Below, piece by piece: positions 1 to 5,253 of a DNA stretch of 7,533 nt. Source of the DNA: JBAYVY01 sp041674345. GTDB taxonomy: Bacteria > Planctomycetota > Phycisphaerae > Phycisphaerales > Zrk34. Below the pieces are notes generated by a model. It was not told the DNA's origin. It searched no databases and was given only the letters and a program-made list of their open reading frames with translations. The DNA lies in contig JBAYVY010000177.1 in the NCBI GenBank assembly GCA_041674345.1, positions 1 through 7,533 on the forward strand, in the 5' to 3' direction. Numbering within the stretch: the stretch's first letter is position 1; each line of letters opens with the position of its first letter. A program made the translations under genes and the position numbers.

Positions 1-186
1 ACATGCACAGGTGATCGATGCGTGTGGCCTTGGCGCTCTGCGCCGACAGCCGCGGCAGGCGGCGGGGCCGGCCCCGGCGTGAGCGTCGGGCGGCCTGGTG
101 TTCCTTGTGCAGCACGGTCGGCTACCCCGAAACCCCGAAGCCCCACCACTCTTCCCACTTGTGACATTCGGGTTTACGATGCACAC
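1..186. other. Unassigned leader region, possible 3' end of an upstream gene
   Basis: No recognisable gene lies here. One + strand frame is open from the window edge and stops with TGA at 80-82; its last residues are GLGALRRQPRQAAGPAPA. The alanine, proline and glutamine-rich composition could be the tail of an upstream protein, but nothing identifies a family. Two perfect 8-nt units (ACCCCGAA at 124-131 and 132-139) form a small tandem repeat. The rest is the probable pdxA promoter. The frame continuing into pdxA from position 22 is open only by chance and is not taken as its start. Confidence 0.25.
152..180 (+). promoter_or_regulatory. Probable pdxA promoter giving a leaderless mRNA
   Basis: A -10-like TACGAT at 175-180 ends exactly 6 nt before the ATG at 187. 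A weak -35 (TTCCCA, 152-157) lies 17 nt upstream of it. Transcription would start at about the A of the start codon. No Shine-Dalgarno sequence is visible in this gap. The same geometry recurs at four other genes in the window, which supports the call. Confidence 0.45.
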
Positions 187-1218
187 ATGGCCCAGCCGTC
201 TTCACAACCCGCCCCCCGTCCGACGCTCGGCATCACGATGGGCGAACCGGCGGGCATCGGGCCGGAGATCGTCGTCAAGGCGCTGGCGGACCCGGCGATC
301 CGCAAGTTGGCGAAGTTCGTGGTGTTCGGCATGAATGAATTGATGGCCTACGCGGCGGACCTGGCGGAGATTGAGCCGTATTGGGGCCGGATTCAACACG
401 ACAGCCCGCGGACCAATTTCGACTTCGTGCATGATGTGATCGTGCTGGACTACGACGAGTTTTCGCTGCTGGGTCAAACGATCCATCAACCGACGCGGCA
501 GGGGGGGCAGGCGTCGCTGGCGTTTTTGAAAGACGCAACCGAAGCGGCGACCCCCGGAAGTTCCAGAAAAATAGATGCGATTGTCACGGCTCCGATCTGC
601 AAGGAATCGTGGCACCTGGCGGGTGTGAAGTGGCCGGGCCACACGGAGATGTTGCAGGCGCTGACTCACGCCAAGCGCAGCGTGATGATGTTCTGCGCCC
701 CGAAACTGAACGTCGCATTGGCGACGATACACATTCCGTTGCTCACGCTGGAAAACGAGCTGACGATCGGGCGTGTGTTCGATCCGATCGACCTGGGGCA
801 TCAGGCGCTCGTGGCGATGGGGTATGACAAGCCACGCATCGCGGTGTGCGGGATGAATCCGCACGCCTCGGAACACGGTCTGTTCGGCGACGAGGAGGAA
901 CGATTGATCGAACCGGCGATCAGCGCCGCCCGTGAACTGGGCATCGACGTGTCAGGCCCGTACCCCGCCGATACGATTTTCATTGACGCGATCAAGGGGC
1001 GTTACGACCTGGTCGTGGCGATGTATCACGATCAGGGATTGATACCCGTGAAGCTGCTGGCGTTCGACGACGCGGTGAACGTGACGCTGGGTTTGCCGCT
1101 GATTCGCACCAGCCCCGACCACGGCACGGCGTTCGACATCGTGGGCAAAAACATCGCAAGGCCCGATTCGCTGAAAGCCGCGATACGACTGGCGGTGAAA
1201 ATGGCGGGAGGCCGTTGA
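187..1218 (+). CDS. pdxA: 4-hydroxythreonine-4-phosphate dehydrogenase
   Basis: PdxA oxidises 4-phosphohydroxy-L-threonine with NAD(P)+; the product decarboxylates to 3-amino-2-oxopropyl phosphate, which PdxJ uses to make pyridoxine 5'-phosphate. It is a cytosolic dimer that needs a divalent metal. The 343 residues match the usual family length. Visible signatures are ITMGEPAGIGPEI (residues 16-28), DAIVTAPICKE (130-140), the phosphate-binding GHTE (151-154), and histidines at the positions of the three family metal ligands: H182 in ATIHIP, H226 in MNPHA and H281 in MYHDQG. The C-terminal LGLPLIRTSPDHGTAFDI segment (301-318) is also typical. ATG 187 is chosen because family homology begins just after it and a -10-like box sits 6 nt upstream; an in-frame ATG at 22 would add 55 low-complexity residues. 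Odd point: residues 122-128 (TPGSSRK) look like a short addition before the conserved strand. Their DNA (550-563) matches 14 nt of the phosphatase repeat at 5750-5763. Confidence 0.96.
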   Translation: MAQPSSQPAPRPTLGITMGEPAGIGPEIVVKALADPAIRKLAKFVVFGMNELMAYAADLAEIEPYWGRIQHDSPRTNFDFVHDVIVLDYDEFSLLGQTIHQPTRQGGQASLAFLKDATEAATPGSSRKIDAIVTAPICKESWHLAGVKWPGHTEMLQALTHAKRSVMMFCAPKLNVALATIHIPLLTLENELTIGRVFDPIDLGHQALVAMGYDKPRIAVCGMNPHASEHGLFGDEEERLIEPAISAARELGIDVSGPYPADTIFIDAIKGRYDLVVAMYHDQGLIPVKLLAFDDAVNVTLGLPLIRTSPDHGTAFDIVGKNIARPDSLKAAIRLAVKMAGGR

Positions 1219-1301
1219 TTTGTGATGGATGATTTTGATTTGTGATTTGAAGAGCCAAGCGGCCCATGAAATCAAAAATCCAAAATCACAAATCATCAAT
1301 C
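1217..1301. repeat. AT-rich heptamer-based imperfect inverted repeat after pdxA
   Basis: The left arm (1217-1248) is built from GATTTGT and GATTTTG-like units, and the right arm (1269-1301) from their complements. The inner parts of the arms pair with one gap and one mismatch over about 18 nt around a GC-rich loop (1249-1268). The composition is far more AT-rich than the flanking genes. The element overlaps the pdxA stop codon and lies between convergent genes, so it may end transcription from both sides. It lacks the T-run of a standard intrinsic terminator. It is more likely one of the dispersed heptamer palindromes also seen at 2197-2285. Confidence 0.6.
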
Positions 1302-1383
1302 GTTGAGATCACCGCCCCCGCGACGTGGCCGCCGAAGCCGGCGGCGAAAAGCGCCTGGCGGCGAATCGCGCGGCCGTCGGGTT
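1286..1383 (-). pseudogene. Orphan 3' fragment of the ketosynthase gene (duplicate copy)
   Basis: Bases 1308-1383 are identical to 1959-2034, the 3' coding end of the ketosynthase gene. Read on the minus strand in the same frame they encode its last 25 conserved residues, including the GFGGH motif. The fragment then continues ISTIDDL and stops with TGA at 1286-1288. The intact gene ends IQAP instead, so the two copies have different tails. No start or catalytic part is present, so this piece is not functional alone. It may hold the ancestral C-terminus of the gene, displaced when the DUF4258/YgiT module entered. Confidence 0.8.
1308..1383. repeat. 76-bp direct repeat, copy 1
   Basis: This block is identical base for base to 1959-2034, 651 bp away. 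The offset is a multiple of three. Identity breaks sharply at both edges: ttgag against cctga on the left, and tgggg against cgatg on the right. The two copies bracket the DUF4258/YgiT module. Confidence 0.95.
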
Positions 1384-1415
1384 TGGGGGGCCGCGCAGTC
1401 GGCGGATCGATTTGC

Positions 1416-1421
1416 TAGACT
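1416..1421 (+). promoter_or_regulatory. -10-like box (TAGACT, extended TGC) of the DUF4258/YgiT module
   Basis: TAGACT is preceded by TGC, giving an extended -10 motif, and ends 6 nt before the GTG at 1428. No convincing -35 is visible, which an extended -10 can tolerate. It lies inside the segment between the two 76-bp repeats, so the module appears to carry its own promoter. Confidence 0.5.
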
Positions 1422-1427
1422 GTCGGC

Positions 1428-1709
1428 GTGTCCTATGATGCACTGATCTTTCGGTTTCACGCATTACAGCGGATGTTCGAGCGCAACATCAGCGAAACGG
1501 ATATCCGTGATGTGTTGGAGAATGGCGAGGAAATCGAGAAATACCTGGATGATCCGCCGTGTCCGGGTCGGTTGGTGCTGGGCTGGTGCGGCGGGCGTCC
1601 GGTCCATGTGGTGGCGAGCGATGATCCGCAGGACCGGGTGACAGTGGTGATTACGGTGTACGAACCAGACCCCGCTCGTTGGGATGAATCATTCAAACAC
1701 CGAAGGTGA
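1428..1709 (+). CDS. DUF4258 domain protein, putative toxin of a toxin-antitoxin pair
   Basis: This is a 93-residue soluble protein starting at GTG. It shows the DUF4258 pattern: HALQRMFERNIS (11-22), an acidic DIRDVLENGEEIEKY stretch (25-39), GRPVHVVAS (56-64) and a C-terminal ITVYEPDPARW strand and tail. DUF4258 proteins are small, related to RelE-like folds by reputation, and often sit directly before a YgiT-type zinc-finger gene, as here; the toxin role is inferred from that pairing. The downstream partner starts 7 nt after this stop, and its Shine-Dalgarno overlaps the stop codon, so translation may be coupled. The GTG start fits a leaderless mRNA from TAGACT at 1416-1421. The first codons look less GC-biased than the neighbouring genes, in line with transfer. 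Activity is untested. Confidence 0.85.
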   Translation: MSYDALIFRFHALQRMFERNISETDIRDVLENGEEIEKYLDDPPCPGRLVLGWCGGRPVHVVASDDPQDRVTVVITVYEPDPARWDESFKHRR

Positions 1710-1716
1710 ACCGACA

Positions 1717-1941
1717 ATGCGATGCATGATTTGCAAACATGGCCAGACGGCTTCCGCTCGGGTGACGGTGACGCTGGAACGAAAGGGCACCGCGGTGGTC
1801 TTTCGCAACGTACCGGCACAGGTGTGCCAGACCTGCGGTGAGCAATACGTGGATGAAAGCACCAGCGCCCGGCTGTTGGCCCAAGCCAATGATGCGGTTC
1901 GTGCCGGTGTGGAAGTCGAGGTCCGCGCCTATGCGGCGTAA
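1717..1941 (+). CDS. YgiT-type zinc-finger protein, putative antitoxin
   Basis: This 74-residue protein has two CxxC pairs, C3-C6 (MRCMIC) and C37-C40 (QVCQTC), which would bind one zinc ion. Between them is the VTLERKGTAVVFRNVPA segment typical of YgiT/MqsA N-terminal domains. Full MqsA also has a DNA-binding helix-turn-helix; this protein ends at about the zinc domain plus a short helix (SARLLAQANDAVRAG), so autoregulation by DNA binding is not evident. It is paired with the DUF4258 gene and probably neutralises it. ATG 1717 is preferred over the in-frame ATG at 1684 because AAGGTGA (1703-1709) lies 7 nt upstream and the earlier start overlaps the preceding gene without homology. It converges on the ketosynthase gene, with only 4 bases between the two stop codons. 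Confidence 0.85.
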   Translation: MRCMICKHGQTASARVTVTLERKGTAVVFRNVPAQVCQTCGEQYVDESTSARLLAQANDAVRAGVEVEVRAYAA

Positions 1942-1945
1942 CCGA

Positions 1946-3184
1946 TCAGGGGGCCTGAATCACCGCCCCCGCGACGTGGCCGCCGAAGCCGGCGGCGAAA
2001 AGCGCCTGGCGGCGAATCGCGCGGCCGTCGGGTTCGATGGCCAGTCGCAGCGGGGTTTGGATCGGTTCGCTGAGCCACGGCATCGGCGGACGGGTCTGCG
2101 TCTTCGCACACAACACGGCCAGCACCGCGGCGGTCAGACCGGCGGAACCCAACCCGTGACCGAGCGCGCCTTTGCAGGCATAAACATCGGGAAAGAGTTG
2201 GCGGTTTGCGGTTTGCGGTTTGCGGTTGGGATGGTTGTGCATCGCGGGGTCTTCAAGTGCAAACCGCCAACCGCCAACCGCCAACGCATCGGCGTAGGCC
2301 GCCAATTCCGACGCATCGTTGTCGAGTGTGCCGGTGGCGTGCGGATGCAGCAGGTCGATGGGGCCGCCCCCGGAAGGATGACCGGCGAACAGACGTTGTG
2401 CGACATGACGCAACGCCGGGCGATCGGGCGACAATCGCATGATGTCATCGGCTTCGGATGCGACGGCGGTGTCGGTCAGATAGGCGAGCGGCTCACGACT
2501 CGGCTGCAATTCCAGCATCATCGCGGCGGCGACCTCGGTCAGCACGAAACCATTGCGCCGTTCATCAAGCGGGTAGCCGCGATAATCATCGACGGTGAGT
2601 CTGGGCAGCACGCCCAATCGGCGATAGCTGTGAATGAACATCGGTACGAGGGCGGCTTCGGTCGTGACGACCAATACCCGTTTCACGTTTTCATGCAGCA
2701 GCCATTGCCGCGCCAGGTGCAGGCCGATCAGCGACGACGCACACGCGGCGACGACCTGTCGCACCGGGCCGATGTTCAGTCGCCGGCGCAATCGTTCGAC
2801 GAGGTACGAGACCGGGCCAAGGGGCATGGTGCAACTCGCCGAGTGCATCGCGCCCTTGGAACAGGCCAACACCATCGGCGTGACTCGCTTAAGCGAGTCA
2901 CGCCCGCCCCCGATGCCGGCTTCGGTGATCGCCTGCCGCGCGGCCCGCTCGGCCAGTTCGACGGCGGGGTCGTCGCTGGTATGCCGCGCCACGGCGATGT
3001 GACCGACGGATTGCACCAGCGCCACCGGGTCGATGTCATCCGGCAGATTGACGCAGCGATCAGTGATGCAGCGGCCGGCGCACAGGGCCTGCCAGGTCTG
3101 ATACGGCGAATGACCCAGCGGCGTGAGCAGACCCAGGCCGGATATCGGGATTGCGGATTGCGGATTGCGGATTGCGGATTGCAC
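1946..3184 (-). CDS. FabF-like beta-ketoacyl synthase next to bioB
   Basis: This 412-residue thiolase-fold condensing enzyme would join acyl-thioester and malonyl-ACP units. The catalytic set is intact: C148 in VAACASS, H282 in HPHATGT, and K338 and H343 in CKGALGHGLGSAG, followed by the C-terminal GFGGH motif (399-403). The substrate is unknown. It lies 8 nt after bioB and is probably co-transcribed, so a role near biotin or pimeloyl supply is possible but only inferred. The GTG start is the only available one; residues 2-12 are encoded by five GGATTGC heptamers and no clear Shine-Dalgarno is seen. Two further insert-like segments are in frame: RDSLKRVT (95-102), encoded by a perfect palindrome, and about residues 300-328, encoded by a long heptamer hairpin. 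Both fall outside catalytic motifs. The last three residues (QAP) and the stop lie beyond the 76-bp repeat and differ from those of the orphan copy. Confidence 0.88.
   Translation of the reverse strand: MQSAIRNPQSAIPISGLGLLTPLGHSPYQTWQALCAGRCITDRCVNLPDDIDPVALVQSVGHIAVARHTSDDPAVELAERAARQAITEAGIGGGRDSLKRVTPMVLACSKGAMHSASCTMPLGPVSYLVERLRRRLNIGPVRQVVAACASSLIGLHLARQWLLHENVKRVLVVTTEAALVPMFIHSYRRLGVLPRLTVDDYRGYPLDERRNGFVLTEVAAAMMLELQPSREPLAYLTDTAVASEADDIMRLSPDRPALRHVAQRLFAGHPSGGGPIDLLHPHATGTLDNDASELAAYADALAVGGWRFALEDPAMHNHPNRKPQTANRQLFPDVYACKGALGHGLGSAGLTAAVLAVLCAKTQTRPPMPWLSEPIQTPLRLAIEPDGRAIRRQALFAAGFGGHVAGAVIQAP
1959..2034. repeat. 76-bp direct repeat, copy 2 (3' end of ketosynthase gene)
   Basis: This is the copy fused to the intact ketosynthase gene. 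It encodes residues 385-409, including the GFGGH motif. It is identical to 1308-1383. The new stop codon (1946-1948) lies 11 bases beyond its edge, in sequence belonging to the inserted module. Confidence 0.95.
2197..2285. repeat. Heptamer-based hairpin element inside the ketosynthase gene
   Basis: The left arm (2197-2223) is made of GCGGTTT heptamers after an initial GTTG. The right arm (2259-2285) is made of CCGCCAA heptamers. The 27-nt arms are complementary at 25 positions, and the two mismatches are T against G variants of the heptamer. The loop is 2224-2258. The element reads through in the ketosynthase frame as residues 300-330 (part of it NRKPQTANRQ), just before the strand leading into the CKGALGH motif, where FabF-type enzymes normally have a shorter loop. 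Confidence 0.85.
2877..2904. repeat. Perfect 28-bp palindrome inside the ketosynthase gene
   Basis: The sequence is centred on CTTAAG (2888-2893), and every base from 2877 to 2904 pairs with its mirror position; pairing fails at 2876/2905. On the minus strand the inner 24 bases are exactly eight codons, RDSLKRVT (residues 95-102). This charged segment sits between the first helix region and the strand MVLACSKG, where related enzymes have a short turn. It appears to be an inserted element kept in frame. Confidence 0.9.
3148..3182. repeat. Five tandem GGATTGC heptamers at the bioB-ketosynthase junction
   Basis: Units lie at 3148-3154, 3155-3161, 3162-3168, 3169-3175 and 3176-3182, all identical. 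They encode the start of the ketosynthase protein (QSAIRNPQSAI) on the minus strand and lie just after the bioB stop. Seven-nucleotide units shift frame with each copy, so a change in copy number would alter the reading frame from the GTG start. Confidence 0.9.
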
Positions 3185-3192
3185 GGCGGACT

Positions 3193-4386
3193 TCAGCGGG
3201 GCAAGCCGACTGCCTCACGGGCGACAAAGGGTTGGCCGCGTTTGCCGCCGGTGACGGTTGGCTTGAGGCCGAACGCCGCGGAACCCGGGGCGGCGCTCAC
3301 CCCCGGTAAAGACTCGCTCTGCCCCGGCTTGGCGAGCATTTGTTTGATGCTGTCGGGCCAGCTACCTTCGTCCAGTTTCGGCACGAAGCCGCTGTCGAGA
3401 ATCATGCGGATCGTCGCGGCGGTGTCGTCGCCTTCGGTCAGCAAGTAACCGGCGACGAACAGCGAATTGGCCGGCCAAAGCGCCATCGCCTGCATCGAAC
3501 GCAGATGCACTTCACGACCGGCGGCGACCCGCACCTCCGCCGTCGGATTCACCAGCCGCATCATGCACAACACACGCAGCACGAATTGCGGGTTCAGCGG
3601 TCGGTCGTCGCACATCGGCTCGTTCAGACGGTTGCCCTCGATGGGCAGCAGGAAATTGACCGGGATCGACTCGGCTTTGAAGGATCGCAGGGCGAAGGCG
3701 ACATCGAGTACGTCTTCGTAAGTTTCGCCCAAGCCGACGATCATGCCGGAGCAGACGCCGATGCCCGCGGCTTTCGCCGTGCTGATCGTCGTCATGCGGT
3801 CGTCGTAGGTGTGCGTCGTGCAGATCGACGGATAGTGCCGCCGCGATGTGTTCAGGTTGTGATTGAAACGATCCAGCCCGGCATCCTTCAACCGCGCGGC
3901 CTTTTCATCGTCCAGCAACCCCGCGCTCAAACACGTGCGAAGCCCCATCGCCCTGACCCGGCGAATCGCCTCGCACATCTGGTTGATGTCGTGATCCTTC
4001 GGCCCGCGACCCGACAGCGCCATGCAAAACCGATACGCCCCGGCTTCCTTCGCGGCGACCGCATCGGCGACGATTTCATCGACGCTTTTGATTTTGTACG
4101 GCTCGATCGGCGCGTCCGAATCCTTCGATTGCCCGCAGTAGCCGCAGTCTTCGGGGCACGCGCCGTTACGCACGTTGTCGAGCATATGCACCGACACGGT
4201 GTTGCCGAAATACTTGCGGCGAACCCGCCCGGCGGCGTTCAACAGCGACAAGAGGTCGATGCCCTCGCCGGACAAAATCGCGGCGGCATCCGCGCGTTCG
4301 ATGGATTGATCGTTCAGGCCGGCGGCGGCCCAGGCGTCGTAGGGAGCCGCCGTGTCCTCACGGCGGGTTTTACATGAATGTGTCAT
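3193..4386 (-). CDS. bioB: Biotin synthase
   Basis: BioB is a radical SAM enzyme that inserts sulfur into dethiobiotin, the last step of biotin synthesis. The radical SAM cluster ligands are C77, C81 and C84 in ACPEDCGYC. The [2Fe-2S] ligands match C121 (RFCMALS), C152 (LRTCLSAG), C212 (VCSGMIVGLGE) and R286 (EVRVAAGRE). NHNLNTS (175-181) is also typical. At 397 residues it is longer than common BioB proteins of about 320-350. The extra length is at the ends: residues 7-14 are encoded by a hairpin repeat, and the tail from about 350 is low-complexity and encoded partly by a repeat (3280-3331) also found at 6377-6412. ATG 4386 is chosen because GAAGG lies about 10 nt upstream. An extended -10 (TGCTACAAT) upstream suggests its own promoter. 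It is followed after 6 nt plus the stop codon by the ketosynthase gene, likely in one mRNA. No other biotin gene is in view. Confidence 0.95.
   Translation of the reverse strand: MTHSCKTRREDTAAPYDAWAAAGLNDQSIERADAAAILSGEGIDLLSLLNAAGRVRRKYFGNTVSVHMLDNVRNGACPEDCGYCGQSKDSDAPIEPYKIKSVDEIVADAVAAKEAGAYRFCMALSGRGPKDHDINQMCEAIRRVRAMGLRTCLSAGLLDDEKAARLKDAGLDRFNHNLNTSRRHYPSICTTHTYDDRMTTISTAKAAGIGVCSGMIVGLGETYEDVLDVAFALRSFKAESIPVNFLLPIEGNRLNEPMCDDRPLNPQFVLRVLCMMRLVNPTAEVRVAAGREVHLRSMQAMALWPANSLFVAGYLLTEGDDTAATIRMILDSGFVPKLDEGSWPDSIKQMLAKPGQSESLPGVSAAPGSAAFGLKPTVTGGKRGQPFVAREAVGLPR
3280..3331. repeat. Interrupted copy of a 36-nt dispersed palindromic repeat in bioB
   Basis: Two 18-nt halves (3280-3297 and 3314-3331) are identical to the contiguous 36-nt element at 6377-6412. 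Here they are separated by a 16-nt insert (3298-3313). The outer ends AACCCGGGGC and GCCCCGGCTT pair with one mismatch. It encodes the segment starting KPGQSE (residues 353 on) in the bioB C-terminal tail. The total of 52 nt is not a multiple of three, so its arrival may have changed the frame of the tail. Confidence 0.85.
4346..4367. repeat. Short palindrome inside the 5' end of bioB
   Basis: CCGCCGTG (4347-4354) and CACGGCGG (4359-4366) form a perfect 8-bp stem with loop TCCT. On the minus strand the element encodes TRREDTAA (residues 7-14), before the family-conserved part begins. It could also form an RNA hairpin about 20 nt after the start codon and so affect translation. Confidence 0.75.
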
Positions 4387-4427
4387 GGCGGCGTACCTTC
4401 AAACAGCGGTGGGTGACGAATCCGCTG

Positions 4428-4456
4428 ATTGTAGCACGCGGCGGGTTGTTTTTCAC
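4428..4456 (-). promoter_or_regulatory. Probable bioB promoter
   Basis: Read on the minus strand, TACAAT (4433-4428) is preceded by TGC, an extended -10. GTGAAA (4456-4451) lies 17 nt further upstream as a weak -35. Transcription would start near 4421, leaving a 5' leader of about 35 nt with the Shine-Dalgarno GAAGG. It overlaps the 3' end of the preceding small gene. No biotin-repressor operator was recognised. Confidence 0.5.
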
Positions 4457-4785
4457 CGCGACTTGCGGGTGTTGCCGCCCGTGCCGGCGCCGGCGGCGTA
4501 ACGCTGGGCGAATTCCTGCCCGACGTCAAGGAAGCCGAGCGGTTCGATGTCGCCGCGGGCGGTCTGGCTGTACATCAGCATCTTCTGGCTGCGGTGGTCG
4601 AGGACGTAAACGTATTCGTCCTGGTTGACGCCCTGGGTGCTGAGGATGGACAGGTCGCCCTTGGCGATGACCATTTCGGCGTTGGCGACGGACTCGGCAT
4701 GTTGGGCGATCTGAACGGTCAGCAGCCCGGCCAGCACAAAGCAAGAGGCGATCATCGCATAGCAGGCAATCGTGATGCGGTTCAT
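4453..4785 (-). CDS. Small membrane-anchored or secreted protein, unknown function
   Basis: This 110-residue protein is not recognised. Residues 5-25 are hydrophobic and form a signal anchor or signal peptide. The rest is polar, with EYVYVLDHRSQKMLMYS (about 57-73) followed by LGFLDVGQEFAQRY, and ends in a glycine-rich basic tail (AGAGTGGNTRKSR). The layout matches the next gene upstream: a hydrophobic start, then a V-L-D strand with a paired turn, then G-F-x-x-V and a final F-x-x-R/L. The two look like diverged paralogues. GGAG lies about 9 nt before the ATG. It is probably co-transcribed with the two genes before it, and the domain after the anchor would face the periplasm. Confidence 0.7.
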   Translation of the reverse strand: MNRITIACYAMIASCFVLAGLLTVQIAQHAESVANAEMVIAKGDLSILSTQGVNQDEYVYVLDHRSQKMLMYSQTARGDIEPLGFLDVGQEFAQRYAAGAGTGGNTRKSR

Positions 4786-4843
4786 TTGGATTTACTCCGT
4801 GTCAGCGGTCATTTGAATCAGTCAAGGTTTCACAACTCAACCG

Positions 4844-4865
4844 CGGGGGCGATGAATCGCCCCCG
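4844..4865. repeat. 22-nt palindrome between two small genes
   Basis: CGGGGGCGAT (4844-4853) and ATCGCCCCCG (4856-4865) are perfectly complementary around a 2-base centre (GA). It lies in the 91-bp gap between the two paralogous small genes. A GC-rich hairpin without a following T-run suggests an mRNA-stability element, a processing site or another dispersed palindrome rather than a classical terminator. Confidence 0.7.
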
Positions 4866-4876
4866 TCTCATGGGGG

Positions 4877-5167
4877 TTAGCGGGCGGTGCGGAGACGTTC
4901 AAAGTCAGCGGTCACCTGGCGGAAGCCGGTGACGTTGAGTTTGCCCTGCGCGGTGGGTTCGACCGCCATGACGCCGCCCTTGGCCACATCCAGAATGATG
5001 ACCGAATGTTGCGTCCGCCCGGTGCGACCGGCGGCGATCAGGGCGTAGTCGGCGCGCGTGTCGCCGATCTGCGCCTGGGCGCTGGGGGGCGTGAAACTCA
5101 TCACCGCCAGCGCGACCAGCAGCGCGGCGTTGAGTACGATCAGCACAGTCAACATTCGTTTGTTCAT
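4877..5167 (-). CDS. Small secreted or membrane-anchored protein, unknown function (paralogue of the 4785-4453 product)
   Basis: This 96-residue protein is not recognised. Residues 5-31 (from MLTVLIVLNAALLVALAVMS to AQA) look like a signal peptide or anchor, with a possible cleavage site after SAQA. Then come YALIAAGRTGRTQHSVIILD and VTGFRQVTADFERLRTAR. The V-I-L-D strand, the small turn, the A-x-G-x-x-x-V-T-G-F step and the closing helix parallel the next gene's product. The start at 5167 is firm: GGAAGGAG lies about 7 nt upstream. The frame runs open further upstream only through the repeat region, where 58 extra residues would include a GGGGGTTCC-derived stretch. Confidence 0.75.
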   Translation of the reverse strand: MNKRMLTVLIVLNAALLVALAVMSFTPPSAQAQIGDTRADYALIAAGRTGRTQHSVIILDVAKGGVMAVEPTAQGKLNVTGFRQVTADFERLRTAR

Positions 5168-5178
5168 GAGCCGACTCC

Positions 5179-5209
5179 TTCCGGGGTTCCGGGGGTTCCG
5201 GGGGTTCCG
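5179..5209. repeat. Tandem 9-nt repeat (TTCCGGGGG) before the small gene
   Basis: Units are TTCCGGGG (5179-5186), TTCCGGGGG (5187-5195), TTCCGGGGG (5196-5204) and a partial TTCCG (5205-5209). They lie immediately upstream of the Shine-Dalgarno of the 5167 gene and partly overlap it on the other strand. The complementary unit CCCCCGGAA is repeated three times inside the phosphatase gene at 5733-5759. Confidence 0.9.
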
Positions 5210-5253
5210 ATTACGTCCTGGGGCAACCGCCCCGGACAGGGGGAAAATCCGTG

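Noticed and set aside
22..186. N-terminal extension of PdxA from the ATG at 22
   Set aside because: The extra 55 residues are low-complexity and unlike the family. The ATG at 187 has a -10-like box 6 nt upstream and leads directly into conserved sequence.
1308..2034. Insertion-sequence transposon around the DUF4258/YgiT module
   Set aside because: No transposase, terminal inverted repeats or short target duplication is present, and the 76-bp flanks are coding sequence of the neighbouring gene.
3148..3182. CRISPR-like array from short direct repeats
   Set aside because: The units are 7 nt, perfectly adjacent and without spacers, and there are no cas genes.
1838..3448. Long + strand open frame of 536 codons
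   Set aside because: It is antisense to the ketosynthase gene and the end of bioB, which have clear family motifs. It shows no motif of its own and is rich in R, H, Q and G, as expected of a shadow frame in GC-rich DNA.
3340..4377. Long + strand open frame of 345 codons
   Set aside because: It is antisense to bioB, lacks motifs and has the arginine and histidine-rich composition of a shadow frame.
4844..4865. Intrinsic terminator
   Set aside because: The hairpin is strong, but no T-run follows it on either strand, so it is listed only as a palindrome.
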